Positions 1-9,244 of a stretch of DNA of 64,000 nucleotides are shown piece after piece. The first letter of the stretch is position 1; each line of letters opens with the position of its first letter. Location: NCBI GenBank assembly GCA_020832925.1, contig JAJHRF010000001.1, positions 108,384-172,383 on the forward strand. Direction: 5' to 3'. The position numbers and the translations under genes were made by a program. Under the pieces are notes generated by a model. That model searched no databases and was not told the origin of the DNA. It saw only the letters and a program-made list of their open reading frames with translations. Source of the DNA: Desulfurococcaceae archaeon. GTDB lineage: Archaea > Thermoproteota > Thermoprotei_A > Sulfolobales > Ignisphaeraceae.

Positions 1-374
1 CTGTTAAAATATTTGAGATAGGGGAAGTTGTTGAAAGATGTAATGGGTGCTACAATAATTGGAGAAATAGTTTAAGAGCTGCCTTCGGTGTTATGGATAG
101 CGAGATAAGATTCGAAGAGATACATGCAGATCTATATTCAGTACTAATGGAGATCGGAGTAAGTAAGGATATATCGTTAGAACCTTATAGAAGGAAAGGT
201 TTTATAGATGGTCGTTGTGGTCTTGTTAAGTATAGAGATAGTGTCATTGGGGTTATAGGAGAGATACATCCAGAGGTGTTAAAGTTTATAGGACTTGAGT
301 ATCCTGTAGCTATAGTAGAGCTGTATTTAGAGCTACTTACAGATATTATAGAAGAAGTTTATCTAAACTCCTGA
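1..374 (+). CDS. pheT: Phenylalanyl-tRNA synthetase beta subunit, C-terminal part (5' end outside the window)
   Basis: The reading frame is open from base 3 at the left edge, so this is the tail of a longer gene. It charges tRNA-Phe together with the alpha subunit in the cytoplasm. The visible part starts FEIGEVVE and continues through a region ending GVIGEIHPEVLKFIGLEYP, which is the typical PheT ending (a B5/synthetase-like core with the GEIHP motif). A first in-frame ATG at 93 is internal and not a start. tyrS follows after 27 bases on the same strand, so the two synthetase genes may be co-transcribed. The family assignment rests on about 120 residues. Confidence 0.9.
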   Translation, partial: VKIFEIGEVVERCNGCYNNWRNSLRAAFGVMDSEIRFEEIHADLYSVLMEIGVSKDISLEPYRRKGFIDGRCGLVKYRDSVIGVIGEIHPEVLKFIGLEYPVAIVELYLELLTDIIEEVYLNS

Positions 375-401
375 TGTACTTAATCATGTGCGGGGTGGTC
401 T

Positions 402-1493
402 ATGGATTTAGAGAAGAAACTTGAGATAGTAAAGCGTAATACTGTAGAGATAGTTACGGAGAACGAGCTTATCGAAGCACTGTCTACAGATAGAAAGATT
501 AAAGGTTATATAGGTTTTGAACCTAGTGGTATTGCTCATATAGGTCATCTCCTGTGGATGTTTAAGTTTAAAGACCTAGTAAATGTCGGTGTAGAGATGA
601 TACTATTTCCAGCCACATGGCATGCTTGGATAAATGATAAGCTCGGCGGAGATCTAGAATTGATCAGAGCTTCAGCACAGCACTTCATAAAGATGTTGGA
701 AGCTATAGGTGTCGATAGAACGAGATTTAGAGTTGTATACTCCGACGAGCTTGTTGAGAAACGTGAGTACTGGGAGAAGGTTCTCAGATTAGCTAAAAGA
801 GTTAGTCTTAGTAGAGTCAAGAGAGCGTTGACAATCATGGGTAGGAGAGCTGATGAAGCTGAACTAGATTTTGCTAAACTAATATACCCGTTTATGCAGG
901 TAGCAGATATATTTGAGTTAGGGGTAGATATTGCTCTAGGGGGTATAGATCAGAGAAAAGCACATATGTTAGCAAGAGATGTTGCTGAGAAATTCGGGTG
1001 GAGAAAACCTATAGCGATACATACACCGTTGCTCCCCTCGTTGAGAAGCTCTATGAAAATGGCTATGACAAGAAGTGATGTAGAGATAGACGATATAGCC
1101 ATGGAGGTGAAGATGAGCAAGTCTAAACCTGAAGATGCGATACTTATAACGGATAGTGATGAGGAGATAAGGAAGAAGATTAAGCAGGCTCTCTGTCCTC
1201 CTAGAGATGTATTAGATAACCCTGTTATGCTTATAGCTAAGTACATAATCTTTGCTGAAGAACCTAAGAGATTCGTTATAGAGCGTGAAGCTAAGTATGG
1301 AGGTACCATAGAAGTTTATACGTATAGAGAGCTAGAGGAGCTCTATGTAAACGGTAAACTGCACCCACTAGACTTGAAGAATGCAGTAGCAGAAGAACTT
1401 ATAAAGATTATTAAGCCTATAAGAGATACAATTCAAAAAGATGTTACGTTATGGAAAAACCTCTTAGATATCGAGAAAAGCATAACCAGGTAA
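402..1493 (+). CDS. tyrS: Tyrosyl-tRNA synthetase
   Basis: This 363-residue protein attaches tyrosine to tRNA-Tyr. It is a class I synthetase of archaeal length. The HIGH signature is at residues 46-49 and KMSKS at 237-241. The stretch YPFMQVADIFELGVDIALGG (about 162-181) is typical of archaeal TyrRS and separates it from TrpRS. The ATG at 402 follows a GGGGTGGT purine-rich ribosome-binding site in the pheT-tyrS gap. dnaG starts 12 bases after the stop, so pheT, tyrS and dnaG form an informational-gene run. No key residue is missing. Confidence 0.97.
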   Translation: MDLEKKLEIVKRNTVEIVTENELIEALSTDRKIKGYIGFEPSGIAHIGHLLWMFKFKDLVNVGVEMILFPATWHAWINDKLGGDLELIRASAQHFIKMLEAIGVDRTRFRVVYSDELVEKREYWEKVLRLAKRVSLSRVKRALTIMGRRADEAELDFAKLIYPFMQVADIFELGVDIALGGIDQRKAHMLARDVAEKFGWRKPIAIHTPLLPSLRSSMKMAMTRSDVEIDDIAMEVKMSKSKPEDAILITDSDEEIRKKIKQALCPPRDVLDNPVMLIAKYIIFAEEPKRFVIEREAKYGGTIEVYTYRELEELYVNGKLHPLDLKNAVAEELIKIIKPIRDTIQKDVTLWKNLLDIEKSITR

Positions 1494-1505
1494 AGGGTAT
1501 AGAGA

Positions 1506-2819
1506 ATGGTTAAGTACATTATAAGAGCGAGAATTGAAGTAGATGGAACCGTCGATAAATCAGATATCATAGGAGCTATATTTGGTTATACAGAGGGAAT
1601 ATTTGGGGAAGAATTCGATTTAAGAGAGCTTCAGGATAAGGGTAGGGTTGGAAGGATTAGCGTAGAGATAAAACAACAGGAGGGTAAAACTGTTGGCGAA
1701 ATATTTGTACCATCTAATCTTGATAGAATTGAAACAGCTTTGCTAGCCTCTCTCATCGAAAATGTTGAACGTGTAGGACCTTACCAAGCTAAGGTACAAG
1801 TTATAGATATAGTTGATGTAAGAGCTGAAAGAATTAAGAAGATAATAGAGAGAGCTACAGAGATAGCTAAAAAATACTTTCTAGAGAAAGCACCAGATCT
1901 AAAAGAAATCATAAATAAGATAACCGAAAACGTGAGATCAGCAGAACTAATTCTATATGGACCTGAGAAACTTCCTGCAGGACCAGATGTGGATAAAAGT
2001 GATACTATAATAGTGGTTGAAGGACGAGCAGATGTGTTAAACTTACTTAGGTATGGCTATAGGAATGTAATAGCGTTAGAAGGAGCTCATGGAACTAAAG
2101 TCCCTGAGACGATAATAAAGCTCGCTGCTAAGAAAACAGCTATACTGTTTATTGATGGTGATAGAGCTGGAGAACTTATTGCTAGAGACGTTATTCGTGT
2201 TGCTGATATAGATTACATTGCTCGTGCACCTCCAGGTAAGGAAGTTGAGGAGCTTACAAGTAAGGAGATAGCGAAAGCGCTGAAGAATGCTATACCAGTG
2301 AAGCAGTTTCTAGAACAGCTCGAGAAGAAGTCTGAGATAGTAGAAGCAGAGGTGAAAACACCAACCCCATCTATACAACCTTCTACAACATCTCCTACAG
2401 CAGAAGCTGTACAACAATTTACGCAACCAGCAGTAGAACCGAGTGTAGCACAGGTTACTCAAGTTGTTAAACCAGTTACTGAAAAACCTACTATTGAAGG
2501 GGTTTTCGAAATACCTGTCAATGTTATAGAAGAGGGTAAGAAAATCTTAGGAACGCTAGAAGCTCTATTATACGACGATAAGTGGAGCATTATTGAAAGA
2601 GTTCCTGTAAGAGATCTCGTTGATAAACTAGAGAAAACAAGTTATAGAAATGTGCAAGCAATACTATTCGATGGCATTATAACGCAAAGATTATTAGATG
2701 TAGCTTCATCTAAAGGCGTTAAACTAATCATAGGTGTTAGATTAGGCAATATAGTTAAGAAACCTGACAATGTCATCATAATGACGTTTAACGATATTTT
2801 AAACGCTTTACAAAAGTAA
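1506..2819 (+). CDS. dnaG: Archaeal DnaG-like primase / exosome-associated TOPRIM protein
   Basis: This is a 437-residue archaeal DnaG. The family makes RNA primers in vitro and, in crenarchaea, is a stable subunit of the RNA exosome where it helps recruit poly(A)-rich substrates. The TOPRIM core is visible, with the catalytic Glu in VVEGRADV (E172) and the metal-binding DGD at 217-219. Residues about 284-335 form a Pro/Thr/Gln-rich linker before a C-terminal domain, as in other crenarchaeal members. The ATG lies 12 bases downstream of tyrS with GGGT upstream. Role split between priming and RNA decay cannot be read from the sequence. Confidence 0.95.
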   Translation: MVKYIIRARIEVDGTVDKSDIIGAIFGYTEGIFGEEFDLRELQDKGRVGRISVEIKQQEGKTVGEIFVPSNLDRIETALLASLIENVERVGPYQAKVQVIDIVDVRAERIKKIIERATEIAKKYFLEKAPDLKEIINKITENVRSAELILYGPEKLPAGPDVDKSDTIIVVEGRADVLNLLRYGYRNVIALEGAHGTKVPETIIKLAAKKTAILFIDGDRAGELIARDVIRVADIDYIARAPPGKEVEELTSKEIAKALKNAIPVKQFLEQLEKKSEIVEAEVKTPTPSIQPSTTSPTAEAVQQFTQPAVEPSVAQVTQVVKPVTEKPTIEGVFEIPVNVIEEGKKILGTLEALLYDDKWSIIERVPVRDLVDKLEKTSYRNVQAILFDGIITQRLLDVASSKGVKLIIGVRLGNIVKKPDNVIIMTFNDILNALQK

Positions 2820-3009
2820 GTAAGAATATAGCTAAGAAGCACACAATCGTTATTCGTTTAATGAATTCTAAGTTATTTATTTTATTAACAGCAATCCTTA
2901 TCTGCAATTAATAAGCTACTGCTGTTCCATGTTTAATTTCACAACAAGCTTTTGAGTTTACTGCTTGAGAATACGCATAGTTAACGATATCGATATATAG
3001 AGTTAAGCT

Positions 3010-3068
3010 AGGTTCAGTGACGCCATCCTTCTTCATCAATCTGATAGCTCACCCGGTTCATCACCATG
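3010..3068 (-). ncRNA. Candidate C/D box guide sRNA
   Basis: Read on the minus strand there is a C box GTGATGA (3064-3058), a weak D' box CAGA (3043-3040), a C' box TGATGA (3038-3033) and a D box CTGA (3017-3014). The D' guide CGGGTGAGCTAT lies directly before D'. Its complement AUAGCUCACCCG resembles the highly conserved 23S rRNA segment at the end of the GTPase-associated centre (around E. coli 1096-1107, from memory). The D' box is imperfect, the D'-C' spacing is nearly zero, and the C'-D spacer is 15 rather than about 12 bases. It lies in an otherwise gene-free gap (2820-3178). Confidence 0.55.
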
Positions 3069-3178
3069 AATAGATAGTATGTTTCGGGACTTAATTAGCT
3101 TAATATATCGAGTACAAGATGATTGTGCACCATAGTTACAGAGAATCCTAATGACTATGTTTAATAGAGTAAATACTT

Positions 3179-3625
3179 TTAGCAAGTATCTTTAATCATT
3201 AGGTAAGCATCTTCGTTATCGAGATAGTACTTCGGTATAGTTTTAACGATACGGTATCCCAGTTTATGGTATAACTTTATAGCGGCTTCATTTGAAACTC
3301 TTACTTCTAATCGATATCTACATACACCAAAATTCTCTTTAAGTATTTTCTCGATCGTATACATCATCGCTGTTCCTAAACCTTTTCTTCTATAATCTGG
3401 GTGTATGCATATGGATACTATATGTCCATAACCATCTCTTCTCACTAACCCTGAAACATATCCAACAATCTTGTTACCAGTTTCGGTAACTAAAAATAAT
3501 TCAGGGTATAGAGAGAATAGTATGTAGAGTAGGTTCTTGGGGTAAGGATCTTTAAAACATAGAGTCTCCAGCTCGTAAATCTTGTCTAGATCCTCTACCT
3601 TTGCTTGCCTAATACTGAAATTCAT
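3179..3625 (-). CDS. rimI: GNAT N-acetyltransferase (RimI/Ard1-like)
   Basis: This 148-residue protein is a single GNAT domain. The acetyl-CoA-binding motif A is clear: VSICIHPDYRRKGLGTAMM, with R-R-K-G-L-G. The C-terminal YYLDNEDAYLMIK resembles archaeal N-terminal protein acetyltransferases of the NatA (Ard1) type, so the probable substrate is the alpha-amino group of proteins. It lies 14 bases downstream of the site-2 protease gene on the same strand and probably shares its transcript. A second, longer paralogue is present at 29763-30281, which is the closer match to Sulfolobus Ard1, so this copy may have a different specificity. Confidence 0.85.
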   Translation of the reverse strand: MNFSIRQAKVEDLDKIYELETLCFKDPYPKNLLYILFSLYPELFLVTETGNKIVGYVSGLVRRDGYGHIVSICIHPDYRRKGLGTAMMYTIEKILKENFGVCRYRLEVRVSNEAAIKLYHKLGYRIVKTIPKYYLDNEDAYLMIKDTC

Positions 3626-3639
3626 GCTGTAGACCTCGA

Positions 3640-4887
3640 TTAGCCGTAGGTCAAGATGATGTAAGAAGCTATTACCATAGTTATAGCGATTATCAGTGAG
3701 TTGACTATGTCGATAATCTTGAGGTTCAATATCTTATTAAATCTACTACCTCTGGTTTCGAGGATTAACTTTATAAAGAGGCTTCCATCTGTTATGAATA
3801 GAGGTATAGCATTTAATGCAAATAGGCTAAGGTTTATATTCGTGATCGACTCCAGCATCAGCACTAAGTTTTCGAACCATTGAGCTACGTAAACTTTGGA
3901 ATCTTTTACAAAAGCTGTAACACTGTTGAATACAGCTCCTATACAAGGTGTTGCAGGATTATCTATTCTATGTGCGAACAAATACAACGATTTATTCCAG
4001 CATAGATCTGATTTGCATAGGTATAGGGATAGGTTTGAACCTATAGATGCAGACCTGATTATCGATATGAACTGGTTCAATGAAGTGATCACGGTATTGT
4101 TTATGGAGAGGATGATGGAGTTAGGCTCTATGTTGGCTAGTTTAGCTGGGCATATGGATGTATTACAGATAGAGCAATCTATATCGGATATCATCACAGC
4201 TTGGATTGGGTTACCAAGGAAATGATTTGCGAAAAATACTGAGGATATCATGACTATCAAGAAGATAGCTGATGCTAAAGCATTTGCGAAGATACCTGCA
4301 GAAACTATGTTGAGTTTAGATTTCGTAGAGGCTGTATTGAGTTCTACATCGTCTAGTTCTACGAATGCTACAGGAATTAAGAGAAGTACTCCTAAGCCCC
4401 AGCTTTTTACAGAAACACCCTCCTTTAGGGCAACAACAGCGTGAGCTAATTCATGTAATACGATGGCTATCACCAAAGCTATTATTATGTATGCTACCGG
4501 ATACGGTAAGAACTGTGATGATTTGAATACAAGCGGTAGAGGAACTACAACAGGTTGAGGAGCGGGAGCGCTACCCATGATATGGCGTAAGAACTCTCTT
4601 ATAAACCCTATTAATCTGGGAAAAAGCATCACGTAGAATAAGGTTATCCCGATAACAACGCTAGAGTAAAGACCGTAGCTAAACCCTTTGCCAAGGGGTT
4701 TCGAATTAACAGGTTTCCTACTTTTACCGAGAAAAACTAGGATTCCTCCAACTATAAACTGAACTCTGTACCTATTCTTGATTACGATGGAGTTGGTACG
4801 TGTATTTAAGCTAAGCACTGTTGTGATAGCGATAAATAGTCCGAAAACTATTAAGATAGTTTGTAAATCGTTCATTCCTATAGTCAC
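3640..4887 (-). CDS. Site-2 protease family M50 membrane metalloprotease with PDZ-like insert
   Basis: This 415-residue polytopic membrane protein carries the zinc-binding HELAH motif at 145-149 inside a transmembrane helix. A second metal ligand is likely in the C-terminal FITDGSLF segment (D367), in place of the usual LDG motif. Between them is a soluble PDZ-like region of roughly residues 235-320, with several cysteines (DCSICNTSIC) predicted outside the cell. The family cuts transmembrane anchors, often releasing regulators. Its own target is unknown. The gene is divergent from 4905, with only 17 bases between starts, so each promoter must lie within the other gene's coding start. Confidence 0.88.
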   Translation of the reverse strand: MTIGMNDLQTILIVFGLFIAITTVLSLNTRTNSIVIKNRYRVQFIVGGILVFLGKSRKPVNSKPLGKGFSYGLYSSVVIGITLFYVMLFPRLIGFIREFLRHIMGSAPAPQPVVVPLPLVFKSSQFLPYPVAYIIIALVIAIVLHELAHAVVALKEGVSVKSWGLGVLLLIPVAFVELDDVELNTASTKSKLNIVSAGIFANALASAIFLIVMISSVFFANHFLGNPIQAVMISDIDCSICNTSICPAKLANIEPNSIILSINNTVITSLNQFISIIRSASIGSNLSLYLCKSDLCWNKSLYLFAHRIDNPATPCIGAVFNSVTAFVKDSKVYVAQWFENLVLMLESITNINLSLFALNAIPLFITDGSLFIKLILETRGSRFNKILNLKIIDIVNSLIIAITMVIASYIILTYG

Positions 4888-4904
4888 TCTCTAGTGAGAT
4901 ATCC

Positions 4905-5615
4905 ATGGATAACTATGCTGTAGAGGTTATATATTCACAAGAACATTGGGCTATACTGAAGGAGAAAAGAGTGAAAGGTCTGAAGATCATAGAAGCTTTG
5001 AATAGCTGTGGTTTTAGTGTAGCGGTCCTTCATGGTAGTGTGGCGAGAGGTGATGTATCTAGGGATAGCGATGTCGATGTAGCGTTTCTTCATGTATACC
5101 CTGCTAGCTTAGTTAAACTATGTTTAGAGGAGAATAGATTTACAGTATACGATGTGAAGATTGTTCAGCCTACTCCTAAACATACGCCAAAGATCTACAT
5201 ATACCTAGACCCTTTCGAAGAACAGTGTGTATCTATTCCATTAGCTGAGTTAGAACCTATAGAGATTGAGTATTACAAGTTTAGCGGTTATGTAACGAAA
5301 GAAGACATAATTGCGAATAAGAGGGTTAAAGGTGTTAATAAGAAACTGAGACTCATAATACCCACTGGGAGAGGACATATAGAGATACCTGTTAAAGGTA
5401 ATGAAGGTTACGTTAGTAGAATTCTAGAGGTACCGCTTGAGATTGTGAAAGACCGTGTTGAAGCTTTATCTAGACGTCTCGAGGAAGGGCATACAGGTTT
5501 ATTCATAGAGATCTCTGTACCAGTATTCGAAGAAATAGAGCATTTCGTTAAAAAACTCTGTAGAGAAAACCAGTTTTTCAGAAGAGCTGTGGCAAAGCAT
5601 GGGTTATGCATATAG
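4905..5615 (+). CDS. Nucleotidyltransferase-fold protein (MNT/COG2413-like)
   Basis: This 236-residue protein has an N-terminal DNA polymerase beta-type nucleotidyltransferase core. The signature is HGSVARG (43-49) followed by DSDVD with acidic residues at 56 and 58 that would bind magnesium. The C-terminal half (about 100-236) is unassigned here but matches the length of the archaeal predicted-nucleotidyltransferase family. The substrate is unknown. Its end overlaps the next gene by 17 bases, so translation of the two is probably coupled. Confidence 0.8.
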   Translation: MDNYAVEVIYSQEHWAILKEKRVKGLKIIEALNSCGFSVAVLHGSVARGDVSRDSDVDVAFLHVYPASLVKLCLEENRFTVYDVKIVQPTPKHTPKIYIYLDPFEEQCVSIPLAELEPIEIEYYKFSGYVTKEDIIANKRVKGVNKKLRLIIPTGRGHIEIPVKGNEGYVSRILEVPLEIVKDRVEALSRRLEEGHTGLFIEISVPVFEEIEHFVKKLCRENQFFRRAVAKHGLCI

Positions 5616-6510
5616 CGATGTAGTTAGCCTAGAACCTTACGGGGTATGGTATAGAGGGATCCCCAAAGGTTGTATCTACTGTATGAAAGGATCTAAAGTA
5701 GTTATCTTTGTTACTGGTATATGCCAAACTCTATGCTACTACTGTCCCATAAGTAGAGAACGTAGGAGTAGCAATGCTTTCTATGTTAATGAAGAAAGGT
5801 TTACGAGTATAGCTGAAATTGTTGATGAGGTAAGTATGGTGAAAGCTGAAGGCGCATCTATAACCGGTGGAGAACCTTTCCAAGTATTTCACATGGTTGT
5901 AAAGTTTGTGAAGACATTGAAAGATTTGATGGGATGGAACTTTCATATACATCTCTATACATCAGGTTTCGGTGTAACTAAAGAAGCGATTAAAAAACTA
6001 GAAAAAGTGGGGCTCGATGAGATAAGATTTCATATAGTTAATGAAACAATCTACAAATTAGTAGAATTCGCAGCTAAAGAAACTGGTATGGATGTAGGTA
6101 TAGAGGTTCCTGCTATACCTGACACGAATTATCTCTGGAGTATAGTTATGAAAGCAGAGATGATAGGAGCTAGGTTCGTGAATTTTAACGAATTCGAGGT
6201 TTCTGAAACAAATGTTGAGCAAATACTTATTCGCGGATATAGGTTGAAAGAGGATGGGAGAGGTGTTGAAGGAAGTTATGAAGCAGCTTTGAAGGTCATC
6301 GAGAGAGCTTCTAAAGAAGGTTTAAAGATATCAGTACATTTATGCCCGGCAATATTTAAGGATGTTGTCCAGCATAGGAATAGACTTAGGAGAAAAGCTC
6401 TAGTTTGTCTTTATCCGGGTACTGAGGTGAATCCCGATGGAACTATAAAGATAGACAACAACGACTATATACCGATGTTCGATATTTGTAGCGTATTCAT
6501 CAAAAAATAA
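5599..6510 (+). CDS. Radical SAM protein, pyruvate-formate-lyase-activase-like
   Basis: This 303-residue radical SAM enzyme has the 4Fe-4S motif C42-x3-C46-x2-C49 (ICQTLCYYCP) and the SAM-contacting TGGEPF (about 89-94). A further CxxC (C25, C28) precedes the core in GCIYCMKG, which is unusual and may bind metal. The archaeal family is annotated only as predicted radical SAM, with no known substrate. The ATG at 5599 lies inside the end of the nucleotidyltransferase gene. The next gene, amrS, is also a radical SAM protein. Confidence 0.85.
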   Translation: MGYAYSDVVSLEPYGVWYRGIPKGCIYCMKGSKVVIFVTGICQTLCYYCPISRERRSSNAFYVNEERFTSIAEIVDEVSMVKAEGASITGGEPFQVFHMVVKFVKTLKDLMGWNFHIHLYTSGFGVTKEAIKKLEKVGLDEIRFHIVNETIYKLVEFAAKETGMDVGIEVPAIPDTNYLWSIVMKAEMIGARFVNFNEFEVSETNVEQILIRGYRLKEDGRGVEGSYEAALKVIERASKEGLKISVHLCPAIFKDVVQHRNRLRRKALVCLYPGTEVNPDGTIKIDNNDYIPMFDICSVFIKK

Positions 6511-6596
6511 GAGCTATGTAAGCTTGAGTATCTCTAGCTCTGTACTGAAAACAAGGACTGGTTATAGATAAGGTACATATCTACAGAGTGTGACTC

Positions 6597-7739
6597 ATGC
6601 CTAAAGAAGCTCTCCTATATAGAGTAATTGATGAAAGTAAAAGAGTTGTTGAGTGTACAGCTTGTCCAAGGAGGTGTAAAATAGGGGATGGTCTCCACGG
6701 TTTTTGCGGTATTAGGTGGAATTTCAATGGGAAACTTTACCTAGTATCTCACGGTCTTGCAATAGCTGTTGCTATAGACCCTATAGAGAAGAAACCTTTG
6801 TACCATTTTTACCCAGGTTCAGCTGTGTTCTCGATGTCTACGACAGGGTGTAGCTGGGGTTGCATATTCTGTCAAAATTGGGATATATCGCAGAGAAAGA
6901 TTATAGCTGGATGGAGATTACCACCAGAAATGGCTGTAAATATAGCTCTTGCATATGGAGTTCAAGGTATTACGTATACATACAACGAACCTGTAGTTTT
7001 CATAGAGTATGCATACGATGTAGGGGTCTTGGCGAAGAAGTACAACCTCTTCAATACTATGGTTACCAACGGATATATGACCGATGAAACGATAGATCTT
7101 GTAGCGAAATTTGTTGATGCTGTGACAGTAGATTTCAAAGGTCATGGAGATCAGGATGTTGCTAGAAAACTCTGCTTAGTACCTGATATAGAGCCTGTGT
7201 TTAATGCTATTATTGAGTTGAAGAAGAAAGGGGTATTTGTAGAGATAACGGATCTAGTGATACCTAAATATGGAGATGATATTGATAAAGCACGTAAATT
7301 AGCTAGATGGATTGTTGAAAACCTCGGACCTGAAACCCCTGTACACTTCCTAAGATTTCATCCAGATTACAAACTACTAGAACTACCTTCGACTCCTGTG
7401 AAAGTTCTTGAAAAACATATAGCTGTAGCGAGGGAGGAGGGTCTAGTCTATACATATATAGGTAATGTGCCGGGACATCAATACGAACATACTTACTGCC
7501 CAAGATGTGGTAAACCTGTGATAAAGAGATTCGGTTTTGATATAATTGAACATAATCTAGATGAAGGATCTCATTGTAAATTCTGTGGATATAGGATCAA
7601 TATTGTTGGAGGTATAAGCCTTGCACATAAATTAGATAGATTCGTTTATGTACCTCTAGACCTATATACCGAGTTTATTCATGTTAAACCTAACGAGATA
7701 AAGAACTTCGTCTTCGGGGGGATAGGTGGAATACCATAG
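6597..7739 (+). CDS. amrS: AmmeMemoRadiSam-system radical SAM enzyme
   Basis: This 380-residue protein matches the AmrS family, whose genes co-occur with AMMECR1 and Memo homologues; its reaction is not established. It opens with a four-cysteine site (C20, C23, C27, C37). The radical SAM cluster is C85-x3-C89-x2-C92 in GCSWGCIFCQNWD. The C-terminal region has a zinc-ribbon-like set, CPRCGKP and later CKFCG. Neither memo nor AMMECR1 is next door in this window. The last 14 bases overlap the following hydrolase gene. Confidence 0.92.
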   Translation: MPKEALLYRVIDESKRVVECTACPRRCKIGDGLHGFCGIRWNFNGKLYLVSHGLAIAVAIDPIEKKPLYHFYPGSAVFSMSTTGCSWGCIFCQNWDISQRKIIAGWRLPPEMAVNIALAYGVQGITYTYNEPVVFIEYAYDVGVLAKKYNLFNTMVTNGYMTDETIDLVAKFVDAVTVDFKGHGDQDVARKLCLVPDIEPVFNAIIELKKKGVFVEITDLVIPKYGDDIDKARKLARWIVENLGPETPVHFLRFHPDYKLLELPSTPVKVLEKHIAVAREEGLVYTYIGNVPGHQYEHTYCPRCGKPVIKRFGFDIIEHNLDEGSHCKFCGYRINIVGGISLAHKLDRFVYVPLDLYTEFIHVKPNEIKNFVFGGIGGIP

Positions 7740-8481
7740 AATTGCTGATGCTCATTGTCATTTACATGAATTTAGCGATGACGAGGTAAAGGATATAGCG
7801 TTGTTAGGTATAGATGTTATAGCTGTTAGTGATGACTACTATTCATCGTTAAGAACTTTAACACTTTCAGAGAGATATAACTGGGTCATACCTGCTGTAG
7901 GAATACATCCATGGAGCATAACCTTAGATTCTATAAACGAATTCAACGAACTTGTAGAGCTTGTAAACAAGTTGAAGCATAGGATAAAAATCCTAGGAGA
8001 AATAGGGTTAGACAAGAAGTTTAAATCTGAAACATTCGCATATCAATTACAAATATTTAAACTATTTATAGAACTGGGGGAAGAGCTTAAAGCTATCCTA
8101 AATATACACGCGGCTGGTGCATGGAAAGAGGTTTTGGATCTTATGATTAAAAGTGACATCTCTACAGCTATAATTCACTGGTATACAGGCCCTATCGAGT
8201 TGCTCAAAGATCTAGAAAGCAGGGGATTCTATATATCTATAAACCCTGCAGTATCTATCCAAGAGAAGCATAGAGAAGTTGTGGCAAAAGCCTCTCTAGA
8301 CATGATGTTGGTTGAAAGCGATGCTCCGTATAGATATAGGGATATGATGCTACATCCTAGAAATGTTTACGATGTTATGAAGTATATAGCGCAAATAAAA
8401 AACCTTAGTTATGAAGAAGTCTATGAAGCAGTAGCTAAAAATTATGAAAAGCTGAGGAACTTAATTGGTTTGAATATGTAA
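7726..8481 (+). CDS. TatD-family metal-dependent hydrolase
   Basis: This 251-residue protein is a TIM-barrel hydrolase of the TatD type. The N-terminal metal motif DAHCHLH is at residues 8-14. Further conserved elements are GIHPW, the Glu in LGEIGLD, NIHAAG, a His in IIHWYTG, and ESDAPY near the end. Family members are DNA exonucleases or other phosphodiesterases or deacylases; the substrate here is not known. The start is GTG at 7726, which overlaps the end of amrS by 14 bases and follows a G-rich run (GGGGGGATAG). Confidence 0.88.
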   Translation: MEYHRIADAHCHLHEFSDDEVKDIALLGIDVIAVSDDYYSSLRTLTLSERYNWVIPAVGIHPWSITLDSINEFNELVELVNKLKHRIKILGEIGLDKKFKSETFAYQLQIFKLFIELGEELKAILNIHAAGAWKEVLDLMIKSDISTAIIHWYTGPIELLKDLESRGFYISINPAVSIQEKHREVVAKASLDMMLVESDAPYRYRDMMLHPRNVYDVMKYIAQIKNLSYEEVYEAVAKNYEKLRNLIGLNM

Positions 8482-8602
8482 CTGAATTAAATTGAATCAG
8501 AATATTTTATCACAAAATCAAAAACTCTAAAATACTGAACACGTAGAGTAAATATTCAGAGTATTCGTAAAGGAAGCTATTAGCATTAACGGGGGTATAT
8601 AT

Positions 8603-9244
8603 ATGAGTTTAAGTGAAGCTATAAAGAGGTTGAAATTGTTATCTCTACCTCAAGATTATCCAGAAGATGTGGATCTGATACGGTTAATAGATTATAGATC
8701 GTTTATGAACTGTGTAAACAACGAGGTTAGGTGTGCTATTCTCACGTTAATAAGTAAAGGTATTACATCTGCTGCTGATATAGCTAAGTACTTAAACATC
8801 TCCAGAACAGGTATATATAGACATCTCAATGTGTTAGCAAGAAGTGGTTTTCTAATGCATATGAATGGGAGGTACTATATCTCAGCGAAAATATTCCTAA
8901 TATACGATGTGGATATAGATAGTGATGGATTCATAAAGCTGAAGATCCACCCAGATAAAGGAGGGTTTATCGATGAAGAAGCAGGTTTTGTTCTTATAAA
9001 AGGTCCGATATGTAAATGCGAAGTATGTAGAGCTTTCGATACATGTATAAAAGCTGTTAAAAGTGTTGCAAAGAAACTCGATATCAGAATAAGATCTGAA
9101 AACCCCTTACAAGCTTTTACTGAGATAATTAGAGAGCTAATCTATCGCGATGTATACCACGTTATAAGGAACGGGTATCTCATAGTAAGACCGGTATACA
9201 TAGAGGAGGAAGAGGAAGAGAAGCTTGAAGAAACTCGTATTTAA
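8603..9244 (+). CDS. Winged-helix transcriptional regulator with Cys cluster
   Basis: This 213-residue protein has an N-terminal ArsR-type winged helix (about 36-90: EVRCAILTLISKGITSAADI, then ISRTGIYRHLNVLARSGFL). A short cysteine group follows in CKCEVCRAFDTC (about 133-144) that could bind a metal or sense redox state. The C-terminus ends in a run of Glu. The ATG is preceded by GGGGGTATATAT. The end overlaps the ASCH gene by 20 bases, so this regulator and the ASCH protein are likely co-translated. The target genes are not visible from sequence. Confidence 0.78.
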   Translation: MSLSEAIKRLKLLSLPQDYPEDVDLIRLIDYRSFMNCVNNEVRCAILTLISKGITSAADIAKYLNISRTGIYRHLNVLARSGFLMHMNGRYYISAKIFLIYDVDIDSDGFIKLKIHPDKGGFIDEEAGFVLIKGPICKCEVCRAFDTCIKAVKSVAKKLDIRIRSENPLQAFTEIIRELIYRDVYHVIRNGYLIVRPVYIEEEEEEKLEETRI

